Shown here: positions 38,701 through 50,700 of the stretch, piece by piece
Numbering within the stretch: the stretch's first letter is position 1
Layout: the number at the start of each line of letters is the position of its first letter
Source: Halictus rubicundus
Taxonomy: Eukaryota > Arthropoda > Insecta > Hymenoptera > Halictidae
Length of the DNA: 64,000 nucleotides
Assembly: GCF_050948215.1 (NCBI RefSeq)
Contig: NC_135165.1
Coordinates: 2,764,501-2,828,500 of the forward strand
Reading direction: 5' to 3'
Position numbers and translations under genes: made by a program
The notes under the pieces: model-generated
Database searches by the model: none
Told to the model about the DNA's origin: nothing
The model's input: the letters and a program-made list of their open reading frames with translations, nothing else

Positions 38701-41700
38701 TCGACGTGTTACTCGGGACATCGATGTTCTGTAAGTATGATTAACATTCGTGAAGAATTTTTTCACGATTTCTCTCGTTCCGAGTATTTCCGATCGATCA
38801 AAAGGATCCCAGGTCGATTTTTCTACGTTTGAAGAATCGAGTCGATAGATTTAAATATGCGGCGTGATTAGGCACGCCTCGCAGGCGGTAAATCAATTTT
38901 CAATGGTTGCTCGTAAAGCTGGGTTATGAAAGATCCATTGAAAGAGATTAATGGATTTTCTATTGATTTTTCTAGCTTTGATGGATCTCTTTGGTTTTCA
39001 TTGTGTCCGGTAATTAGACTGCGGATCCTTATCTGTTCACCGTATTTTCACGTTTGTAAAATACGGGACAAATGTTTGGGTCGATAAACAACACTGTTAT
39101 TTTTCCTCTTTGGTCTCTTAGTTGGCGAAATCATGATTGCCATTGTTCTCGGTCTTATAAAACGGTGCGTGAAAATGACAAGCTTCGACAAAATTAACGT
39201 TGCATTTTTATTATAATATTAGTAGGAATTATAAATTTGCAATTTTTAAACCTTCATCCGTGAGACGTCCGACAACATAATTTCGTATTGCGACAAAAAT
39301 CGCACAAAATCCAAATGAAATTAAATATCGGCACGCTTTAACGCGCGTTTATCGTTAAATATCACGAAGAAAGACCGGAAAATATAATCGCCGAACGGGC
39401 ATTAATCTCGCTCCAACTATAATTTGTACCTCGTTAGATCCGCGCATTCCAACGTCCCGAATTCTGCTTCACAAATAAATCACGGACATTACGAGAAAAC
39501 CGAGAAAGAAAAAGGATCTATTATTTCCGTACGGGCAGCGGACGTCCAGCTGACAGTCATAAATCGAAGCCTACCGAAGCCCGGACCGAGGAATCAATTT
39601 CGCCGACACGCAGATGAACTCGGTAACCTGTAATCTATACCACTAATCCGTATCACACTCAAAGGCGTCAGGGTCCCGAGCCCGAAGGTTACCGATTCCC
39701 TTTTCCAACCGGCGGGCTTGATTGTTTTAGCTACGGGGGTGAGAATACATTATACATTAACGAATAAGCGGCACCACCAAAAAACAAGATTAACGACTCG
39801 CAGGTATTTACGACCGTGACTTGTCGGGCTCGTTTAAACAAATGTTTGTTTCCGATGGCTGACCGGACTCCGCCTCGTCAGCCCCTTCCAACAGCGCGCA
39901 AAGTGTTCCTCGAGGTGCTGAGGACCCGGCGCCGTGCCAATCACCCCCCGAATATACGCCCACGTCCTGTCATCCCCTTACTTAGGGTATCGCACAACTG
40001 TGCTCTCCCCCAATTTTCCTGAAACAAGACGTAGGATCCAGGAAGCATCAGTTTTCGGCATTCGGCGCTCTTCGGATTTACTAAAAATCTACGTTCAACT
40101 ATTTCGTTGCGACTCTACTACCAAAATATTTCCGACATTTTCCTGTTGTTCCCCGAAAGAAGAAAGCACAATTAATTATGAAGGATTTGAACAGGTCCAG
40201 CCACGGAATAGCTAAAATGCTTCGGCCCAACCGTGACGCGGCGTTTACCCGCGTTAGAGGACGCGCCCCTCTTCCTCGAATTATGCGAAAATCCTCCGGG
40301 GGCCACTTGGGCAGCGTTAGCTGCGTCTAGTCTCGTGTGCCAAGAGATTCGTCACACCGGCTCGGCGTCGGAATTGACGAGCGGAATATCGCGTTCCGCG
40401 AACTCTCCGCGATAACGCCGTTCGCGTTCGCGAATATGTATATCGTACTTGAACGCCAATTACCCCGGCATTATGCCGCGGTTCGCGTTCCCTGGCTTTC
40501 GCCTCGGGGGCGCACGCATATATCGGGACGAGATGAGGAAACGATCGTAAAGGAACGCGATATGCGCGCAGAAGGGAAACCAGCCAACCGGACGATAAAT
40601 CTGGCAGTTGGTTCGCGCGTCACCAGCCCGCCGGTGACATTTCTGTAAACAGATGAAAGATCGGGGGAGAAGAAAGAACGGGGGCTCTAGCCGAGACCTT
40701 GAAAGAAAAGGGAGAGATCCAGACGTAGGCGGAGGACACTGGCCGTTTCGCTGGCTTCGGGGGAGAAAGAAGAAAACCCGGGAGATTGGTAGCTAGGACA
40801 CACAGCGCCGGGGAAAGGGGGGCAGGTAGAACAGAACGTTGGGCGCCAAGTCATACGCGCGCCATTCAACGGAAATTTATATACCGGAGGCATAAAGCCA
40901 CTGGTCGCCTCTAAAACCTTACTACCGCAGGCATCCAAACCGCCGAATTCACAAATCTCCTCTCGCCCCATTCTCTCTCCCTCTCTCTCTCTCTCTTCCT
41001 CCTCCCCCTTTCGCCGAACTCATTTCCTCACACCCCCTTCTCGTTTGCAGGCATCGCTACAATTCAAACGAATGCTGCATTCTATCTCGCGTAGAACCGC
41101 CGGTTACAAGGGAACCGACGTTGATGGAGGCACCGAGGGCCACAAAAATAAAACAAACTATTGTCTCTTAACGATCACGTTTCTAAGCCGTTATCCCCCG
41201 CGCTTGCGCCCACTCGGATAATGTCAGAACGCTTCCTTAGCGATTTCACGGAGAATCCTGAACATCTCGAGCATGATCTAGGCTAGAACGCTTTCAGGGG
41301 TTGCGAGAATTGCAGGACATTCTGAAAATTGCTTTTATATGAAACAGCACCCCACACAAAGCGTTACAATAATTGGAAAAAATCTGAAATCCGTCGATTT
41401 GATGAGCTCCAGTGTTACTTCGTACGCGACAGCCGAGTTTGAGGATGCTCGGACGCGTGGCTCTGCGACGCACCCACAAGTGCGCGCAAGTAGACGGTGG
41501 CCGGGGGTAACGAAGTCTCGCGAAATAAGAGAAACGGCGAAACACGATCGGACGGAGCGATAAGCTTCGCTACTGCGAGATCTCCTTTACTCCACGGGGT
41601 TCCCGGAAAGAGAGGTACTCGAGATGGACACTCGCCATCTCATCTAGCAGAGATAGGCTGCAGCCCAGCTACCATATCTGATGAAACGCGATGGATGGGG

Positions 41701-44700
41701 CATCGTGACACTAAAGTACGAGTCAAAAGTGTCCTCTGCGGCGTGCTTCCCTCTGGCCCAAGGTATCCACACCCTCCGCCTCGGCCACCACCTTCGGGCA
41801 CCCACACCTGGGGTCCTGGAGACGCAACCGTTCGACAGGCTACACTATCTTCTCGTCAATTTGTTACCCACTTTCACCTACACCGCCGTACAATATTATT
41901 TCGACGCTCGCAACTGCCGCGTCGAATTGTTACAACCGCTTACATGCTTCGGCCGATTTTATATTCGATATACCGATTTAATTAGGATTCCTTGTGCTGC
42001 GCCGAAAGGGAGCTTAGAAATTTTCTGTTCAGATTATAATCTGAAGATCTGAAATTAAAAGGTCTTTGGCTCTGAAAGATTACAAGAAATTCCGCTTTCG
42101 AAAGCACGCGAAACATCTGTGGGAAGTCGGTGGACCCGAAAAGCAGTCTCGGGTCAAGCTCGGTCAGAGAGACAAAAGCGAGTCTCTCTCGGGCCGTGCT
42201 CGAAGAAAGAGAAGTATGGTCTCGCGGGGCAGGTTGGTTTGCATACCGTTCAGGATCGTTCGGGAACGGAGTCGCGACAGTACGTGTAACGAATGGGTAC
42301 ACGCGCGCGAGAGCTCGCAAGTTTCATCAACAAATGACATGTTTATATGGTCCTCCGGTGTCGATCGTTGGGAACTTGGGAGAGCGAAGCCGTTGCGGCG
42401 CAGTGGGTCCTGACGTGACACACGACCCCCTTCTTATTAGAGGCGCCAGTCTGCTAGAAGAAGAGAAGGAAGAAGAAGAAGACGAAGAAGAAGAAGAAGA
42501 AGAAGAAAAGGAAGGCGTTCCGACGAACCGAACCGAGGTATTGGCGTCAGATAAGATCGCCGAAACGGGGATCAGTAATATTTTATAAAGTCATCGAAGT
42601 TGCTCGCTAACTTCGGCATAAATTACAATCGCCGGCTCCTTCGAACCCCTCCCTTTCACCCTCCCTCCCCCGTTCCCCCCTTCGCAACCCCCATCCTCGT
42701 CCATTTCGTCAAGCATGCTTCTCCGCTGCGCGGAAAGATTGCGAATTTCGCGACCGATCGTTCTCGCCACTCACCGAACAAACAATTGCTAACTCGAGAT
42801 CGAACTATAATACAACGGACAGGATGTGCAATGTGTTTTCATGGCGCGCGTGACGTTCCGAAAACTGTAAATTAGCCCAACCGGGTAGGAGAATTGGATA
42901 GAGTAGAATATTTTTATATTGATTTTTCCACAACGAATATTCAATCAATGGAAATATTCTCCCCCTTTCAGTCTACATCAAGCCAGATATGAAAATGGAA
43001 ATTCGCATAAAGATCGGCAGTCTAGTAATTACTACGCTCGTACCCTCTACCGCGAGGGTATTTATGGGAGTGTCATGGCCAGCTAACCTTGAAGAGAAAA
43101 TTGCTTCTACGCTTCATCGGAGAGGTTAATCAACTCTTTTCTCGTTGATAAGCATATGCAAGAATTCATCTTGGAAGAAATAGCACAGCTTCTTCGTGAA
43201 AGAAGACGGCAGAAAATGGTCGAAATTTGCTATGCCATTCTGTCCCGGCTCGTGATATAAAATTTATGACGAAGCGGGATACACGAAAAATATTAAAAAT
43301 CCTAAATGATCGTAAATTTGAGACAAATGCAAAAGTTCGAACCCTCTTTCGTAACCGAGAGTCGAGGTTTCGGGTTCGCCTTGGACTTTGAGCTCTTCTA
43401 CACACTCCCACCGAACAGTATCGTAGTAAAAAAAAAAAGTTTATAACTGCAACAACAGTAGAGCTACTGTAATTGATGTTCCAGACCAATACAGTTATCG
43501 CGAGGAACGTGGAGAATTGAGTGTTTCACTTCATTCTTCCAAGTGATTCTGCTACACGAACGTATTCAGTGTTAAATCGCCGTCTCCAGTATTTACGATA
43601 CACGACTCTCCCACAGAGAAGTCTCTCTTCCGAAGAGAGAGAGAGAGAGGGAGAGAGGATAGTCTCTGGGACATCCGCGTGGTTCAACAGACGCGACGAT
43701 TTTTTTGATTAATAATTCCCGCCGCAATAATTCGACATCCTACTCGATGGTTTACGAGCCGGGGACCCGGGGCGCCGGTGGAATCGGGGGAACGTTGAAA
43801 ATCTTCGAAATTATTGCCGGCGTCGAAGGCATCAGATTAATTTGTCAGCGGCGGCGAAACCATCATTCACCGCTGCCACATGCGATATTTGGCTAGCATA
43901 TGTCGCACAGGACTGCAAACATTTTTTCACGTATGATTTATGAACAAGTCCCTGGCAAACTTCGTAGCGGAGGAATGTATTCGTGTCATGGCCCGGGCGC
44001 CTCTCTCTCTCTCTCTCTCGGACGCGCGCGCGCACACGTCCCTCCTCTCTAACTCTCTTTTTCGGGCTCTCTTTCCTCCTTTTTTTCGGCAAAATGTTAA
44101 GTAACGGCCCCCGGTGATGGTAATCGGTTTGTTCACTGTCGGAAATAATAAACGGCGGCATTGTGCCTTGTCGCAGACGTTAATCTTGCGGGTAAACACA
44201 CTCGATTTCACGGCGGACGACGCGCAACTTTTATGCCAAACTTACGAAATCCCTTCGAGACACGAAAACTAACGCGGCGCTCGGACCGTGCTCTCGCCCA
44301 CAACCTCGGGATGACAGTGGGTGTCACACTTTACAGCTTTTCATGGGTATATTAATGTTTGCGCTCCCCTCTGGCCGAGATGCACGCCGAACATCAAATA
44401 TCACGTGCCTGTTTAGTATAATTAACACGCGAGCTGCCACCCATTTCTTTCGCCGGCGATCTTCATAGATAGGGTTGCCAAACGCTGGACATGGCCGGAG
44501 CCGTCAATTGATACGTTCGTGTCGCACGCATGCGAAAACATTATTGAATTCCAAGATCCGCAGTCTGAAAATTGCGTTACAATTTGCATTAATATAATAA
44601 ATAAACGTTCAGCAGGCTTAACAACTCGGTTGGACGTTTCGATCGAGGAAAATTTTCGGCGTCGTTCGGATATCGAAAAAGTGCAAAAAAGGAAACCGAA

Positions 44701-47700
44701 GGCGACGGACGTCACGGGATGTAAAATCTACATATCGAACGTCATCGCGAGGCCAGAACTTCTCGATTCATTATGGTTCCTCGAAGGCAAGTCGGCTTTC
44801 ACCGTCGTCGGTGAAAACAACGAGGGAGGTTAGTGTAACCGAGAAGTTAACGCGATAGCGATCTGAATGCCGAGGATTTCCAGGGGTTGAAATACAGATA
44901 TCACCCACGAAGACAGACTACCCATTCTCGGGTTGGATCCTGACCCGAACTGAAGCGAAGAATTAATATTCCGTTTCTACCAGTGCAGAATTTGCCTTAC
45001 CATCGTTCAACGATCTCGAGGGAAAACCTCTCAGGTATTCGGCCGAGACCAGAAACGGAATGGTAAGAATGAAGGAATACTATACCGGGAGATACACCTA
45101 TCTGTTCTTCGATTTCCCACGTTTAAATCATTCCACGGCTCTTCCTACCCGGGAAGATGGAGAAAGAATTCTCTACGGGACCGCTTGTGACAGTTTCCTG
45201 TGAAGAGAGAACACGAACCGATTCTTCTCGTCGAAGTTCACTGTATCTCGGTATGTATCTCAAGCTCTACAACGTTGCGAAAGCAACCGAATATTTCTGT
45301 GTTGCGAAACGATGATTGAATCGAGAAGCGTCGCATCGTTGACGGCGATTTTGCGTTGAAAAATGTAAAGGTTGGTAGCTCCTGTCTCTCGGAACGGTAC
45401 GCATCGGTTGCGCATTGTTCGTCGTTCATCTCCGAACGTAATACTATACAACTACGCGGCCGCTGAAAGCAGATACACGTAATAAGTACCCACACAAGGC
45501 TCGTGAAATACAGATCAAGGAAACAAATTTTCGGACGATAAACATCTGCGAGGGCGATGAAAACGTTTCGATATTTCTTCCTGGAAGCACGCTATAAGTA
45601 ACGCGTATGTACACGGCCGCGACTATCATTCCATCTTCCAATCTTTTATCGTCCGACAATATCTCGCGTTCCCTCGACAACACACACACACACCCACACT
45701 CGTGAATACCAGAAGTAAATACTAGATAAAAATCGTGGACTTGCAACATTTTGGGAATTAGACTGCGGATCCCAGACTGAAAATTCAGCAATCTACGTTC
45801 TTTAAAAAATAATTCAAAATGGGCACTGTATGGTACACATAATTCCTTTCCCCGAAAGATTGTTTAACAATCGTTGCTCTCAGGACTCTTTGGCGCATCG
45901 TCCGCGCAAAAAGAAAGCAGCGGCGTCGAATTTTACGAATTCCCCGGTAAAATAAAATCGGGGATCGTCCCGCGAGAGGACAGAGGGTTTCGCGAGCCTC
46001 CGGGCCGCCGATTCGGTACCAAATTACAGGCACGCGAAATTCAATCCAAAATTAAAATCGACTTTAAAGCGCATCTTTTACAATGTATATGTGACCAGCG
46101 AGTACTGTCTTAAATTCATCCGGAACCACTGCCGCGATGCCGTTAAAAAAAGAAAGAGAAGAAGATCGTGTCGGGAGGGGGTGGGGGAGGCGGAGAGGCC
46201 GAGAGGCGTGTAGGTCGTGTCGGTGAGCACGGTATCACATTTCGTGTGAGCCGATATTTGTTACACGTTGCCGTAGAAGAAGATGAAAAAGCGGTCCGGA
46301 GTGGCGCGTTTCGAGAAGAGAGCCGAGAACGGAGTGGCATGATCACGGGCAGAGGATTGGCCGCAGCGATGGTCGGCGGATGGGCAAGCATCGGGCACGA
46401 GCACAGGCACGAGAGCATTTGAGGGCCCTATTAACGAGTGGCCCCCCACGGCCGGGCGCAACGGGCCCAATCAGCCCGAGTCCAATTCTTGGGGCCCCGG
46501 CTTCGACTTGTTTTATGTAATGCCTGCGACGCCAGAATCAATTAGCCGGGCACCCTCCTATTTTGCGTATGCGTACACGCACACGCACACCAACGAACGG
46601 CGATATGACGGCCCGGGATCCACCGAAAAAGGTTCCGAACTTATTTGCAACTGTCCGGCCGAGGTACCAAGGGACGACGGTAGACGAGAAAAACCGGTTC
46701 GCTCTCTCGGAGTTAGAGGCGGAAATTAAATGAGTCAAGACAAACGGGAATAGCGGCTATGCTCGCCACCAACGGCGCACGGAATTGCCGATGCCGATTT
46801 TGACGTGGCAATCTATGAACTGTTGATACCGTCGCTCCCTCTCCACCACCGATTTGGAAATCCTCGATTTGCTACTTGGAAATCAATGCTTCCTTCGGTC
46901 CACGTCTCAGGCACTATCCCTGGGAAAGACGATTCAAACAAACGCAATGATAAAACTCGTCATACTGCGCGTTTCTAGACGAACGCAACGATGAGTTAAC
47001 TGTCCAAACGGTCGCGTAAATCTAGTTTTTATACGCATCGCTGTTCCTTTTTCAGGCATTACCGGATTCAATATGGAGGAGCGTGCACATTCAACGCGAA
47101 GTGCATTCTTCAAATTAATTTATGGCGCCCGAAACGCGGCGCAAAAACACATTCAACCGCGGCTGCGGATAAGAAATACCTTATGGACGTTTTAAAGAGC
47201 CTCGTGGTTTCGAATTATATCTTTCCTTGCGAAATTACTCCGACGAGTACATGTATTTTCTGTATTACAAGACGGCCGTGCGTTCAATTAGCGGCGCTCA
47301 TCGTTTTGTATTTTAATAAGGCCCCGACGAAAAACTGAAGATATAAAAATGGTTTATGCCACGCGAAACTCGAGCCCGGAGCACTGTCAATTAAGTGTCG
47401 CTGAGCACACCCACAACCACGGACCGTACGAGCGAGCATGAGAAGACGGTACGAGCTTCTACCGATAATCAAAATTTCTCCGTCGGCCAACAATTTTTCA
47501 ATCATTGATCACCGGGCTTTTTGCGGTGGTATTTTATCTGTGTCTCAGTTCTCTCTTTCTCCCTTGTTTTATATTTTTATTTGTTCGCTCGGCAATTGAC
47601 CTGGAATTCACGTTATTGGATTAATAAAAGTTCGTACGATTTTTCTGTCGGCGGTAAACTCAACCAATAAATTATTTCTCCCAGTTCGCAAATCGCGTAT

Positions 47701-50700
47701 GGAAAATTCGTGAATCGATGAAAAGTTTCGTGCGATCTCTGCGAGCGAGAGATCACAGTGATCGAGGAAAAATTCGTGCTTCACGGAAACACAAAATTAG
47801 CCTATTCTCGACGTCGCCTGTCCATTGTTCCGAGCGACTGTGTGCGTTCAATCGAAGACAGTATAAAATCGAAGCGACGACTGGCTCCTGAAAGAGAAAG
47901 CCGAGAAAGATGTCATTGGACGTTCGTCTATCCATAAAGTCGGGAAACATCAGTGAATACCGCTTGGATCACAGCATGACCGCGATACATCACACAGCGG
48001 CAGCCAGCATGAGAGTTTGCTCAGCTACTAGGCAAACAATCGGCCGTGGCCATTCACGATCCGAAAAGCGCTGCCGCCGTGTATCGGACGGAATAGTGTG
48101 CATACATCAAGCTTGTTTATATCTTAGCCGGGGCCGGGGCATGCAACAATACAGCAATTTGGCTTCGACTGATACGGGATCTCACCCGGAGGTGCCTTTC
48201 CCGCCTTACCGTTACCGAGAGAGCATATCGATGAACAAACGGGCCTCCCTGCGCTGTCAAGCAGTGGTATAGAAGCCATTTTTACCCGGTGAAAGTTCTG
48301 CTTTGTAAACATTCGTCTAAATCACTTGCATACAGCGCAACGATCGCCATCGATTGCAATGGCCCCGAAAACTATTGGCACGCTGCGTTTCCGATTTCCG
48401 CCGACATTAAAACTGCTACAATTCCCGAAAAAGGATTCGCACGGATATCAATTTGCACGCGTATTGAAGCTTGAAGCCTCCACTTTTGCAAGCTATCGTT
48501 CCTTTTTCTTTTTCTCTGACAGTTTTTTGCTAAAAATGGTAATTGAAACGTCTCTAAAAACAATGGAAAAATTTGCTAACCAATTCGCAGGTATAATTGG
48601 CGACGTGTTGGTTCTATACCACTGGTTCGCACCGTCTTCACGGTGGTCTGCACCGTGTACCCTACCGATGTGTGAGCGCATACCTAACTGATACGTATGG
48701 ATGCCGACACTGTACCCTCTATTTCTGGAATTCGATGTGATCTTATCTTGGTTTCAAAGCCGCCACGACCCCCGCGAAGAGGATCATTGATTTACTACGA
48801 GAGAGAGAAAGGGGGAGGGGTGGGAGAAAAGGAAGAAGAGTAAGGCGACTCCGACAACACAGTGATCGTACAGAGTCGAGAACAGTGGCTCCAGAAATCA
48901 GATTTGCGAATGTATCACCGATAAAAACCTCCGTTCTTTGTTATTCATCGGTGATCAATCCTTCTACGGATTCATAAAAAGGGATGGATGAGTGTTAATA
49001 ATTAATTGATTTGTGAATAGTACTCACCTCCTTCAGGGGTACTTTGAACGGCAGAATTTTTGTACCTTTTATTACCGTGCCAAAAGGTTTGTATTCCAGC
49101 CACCTACGGCACAAAATACGACCACATACGTATACAGGGTGTTCTACTTAACTTGGACAAGCTGCACCGTTCGAACTATCAGAAATGAGAATAAAGTCGT
49201 AAGACAAAGTCGAACGAAGTTAGCGATTAAGATAGAGCACCGAAAACCGCGTCGCTCTAAAAAGTTGAATTGAGTTGCACTCTTTAAATTGTTTCCGGTG
49301 TTCAAAGTTAATTGAAAATTATTTTAGTACCGCTACTTTACGTATTACAACTGCTGAGTAACATACTGATAAATAATTAACAAAAATAAGGGACCACCGT
49401 TTATCTTTCACGTATATTAAAATCGAGTCTTTGTTTTTACTTAATCGAGAAGAAAGTGAATTTTGCTGACGCGTAAATGAAAATTATTTAAAACCATCAA
49501 CTTTGGCTTATGATTTCGCTGCCACCCCTAATCATTTTAACGATGCAGCTTGTCTGAGTAACGTGGGACAGCCTGTATGCACAAGTGCATGTTGTTTGAA
49601 TGAACCGGGTAGATGCAACAGGTGAGCCCAGAGTGTAACAAAACAGAAAAACAAAGGATGTGTGCATGACAAAAACATGCTAAAAAATCCGACTGTATCC
49701 AAACAAGTTTGCAAAAGATTCCACGAATGTACCTCGCTCGTGCGACTGATGTTTTGAAAAAAAAAATAAATTTACTAGTTCTATAACTATCTATTCAAAT
49801 AGGAATTCGATTTTGTCAGAGAAGAAATACAGTGGTAGATCGTAATTTAAATTAAAAAAATGTCTAAATATGAAAAATAAAAAATGAATATATCGACTAG
49901 ATAATTGATTTTTATACCGAGCAACATGAGAATTTGCTAAAATATGTGTTATAAACAAAATATGGCGTTAGATCAATCATTTTTTCAATTACCATTTTTG
50001 TATCGCGTCCTACATTGCCTACTGGAATCGTACCACGACACTCGGTGGTCGGAATTAAAACCAAAAATGATTATAAATATTATTTGAATGTGATGACTAT
50101 TGATAACGCGGTAGTAATATTGCAGGCACAATTTGACGAGTTATTTATCCCCCACAACTGCTACCTGACCAACTCTGATCATTTCTGTTCGACATAGTTC
50201 CAAAATTCTTCACCCTAAATTGTAGAGTGCGCAACAATACTATCGATTTCTAATGGCGTCGGTATTTCCGATCGTGTTATTCAAAACCCCAATACACCAC
50301 CTCCACTATAGCTAATTTTTATTACAATATACTCTTAATTGTTTCTACACGAAATTCGAATTATTCTATAGGAAAACTTATTGTAATAAATCGATTCTCT
50401 ACAAAGAAACTACTGGAAGCGTATGTGATTTAAAAGTAGCATCAAAACAATATATTCTTAACAAACAAAAACAATTATATTCCCTGCGTACGAGGCAAAC
50501 AATTTCATTAGTCCGTCCATGTTCTTACTTATCGTTTGCGACCATTGAATCAATAGAAAAATATACGTACATTCAGATAAAAGATATGGTTACGTTGTAC
50601 TTCGCCAGGTAACGATGATAAGATACAATTTAAATTTTACGTATCTTCGAAAACTTACGTTTTTCTTCTTACAACTACGGACACAGATATTAAACAGACC

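Larger units (their letters stand above)
33552..49027 (-). other. DUSP11-like intron 2 (15.5 kb)
   Basis: The longest intron of the gene. Supported content is one truncated family A MITE, copies of the GACTGCGGATC repeat, and GA, CT, GAA and CA microsatellites. Two short exon-like segments (38,610-38,730 plus; 36,336-36,411 minus) have splice consensus and signal-peptide-like translations but no recognised family. The remainder is CpG-rich sequence with chance open frames. Confidence 0.75.

Noticed and set aside
41050..41222. Open plus-strand segment after a good acceptor (TCTCGTTTGCAG), compatible in phase with the 38,730 donor
   Set aside because: The translation has no family features and low coherence; an open stretch of this length is common in this CpG-rich DNA.
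41497..42588. Overlapping plus-strand frames of 115-162 codons
   Set aside because: They overlap each other in different frames and end in a GAA microsatellite; no splice or homology support.
43330..43350. tRNA B-box-like GGGTTCGAAC on the minus strand
   Set aside because: No matching A box or cloverleaf arms around it.
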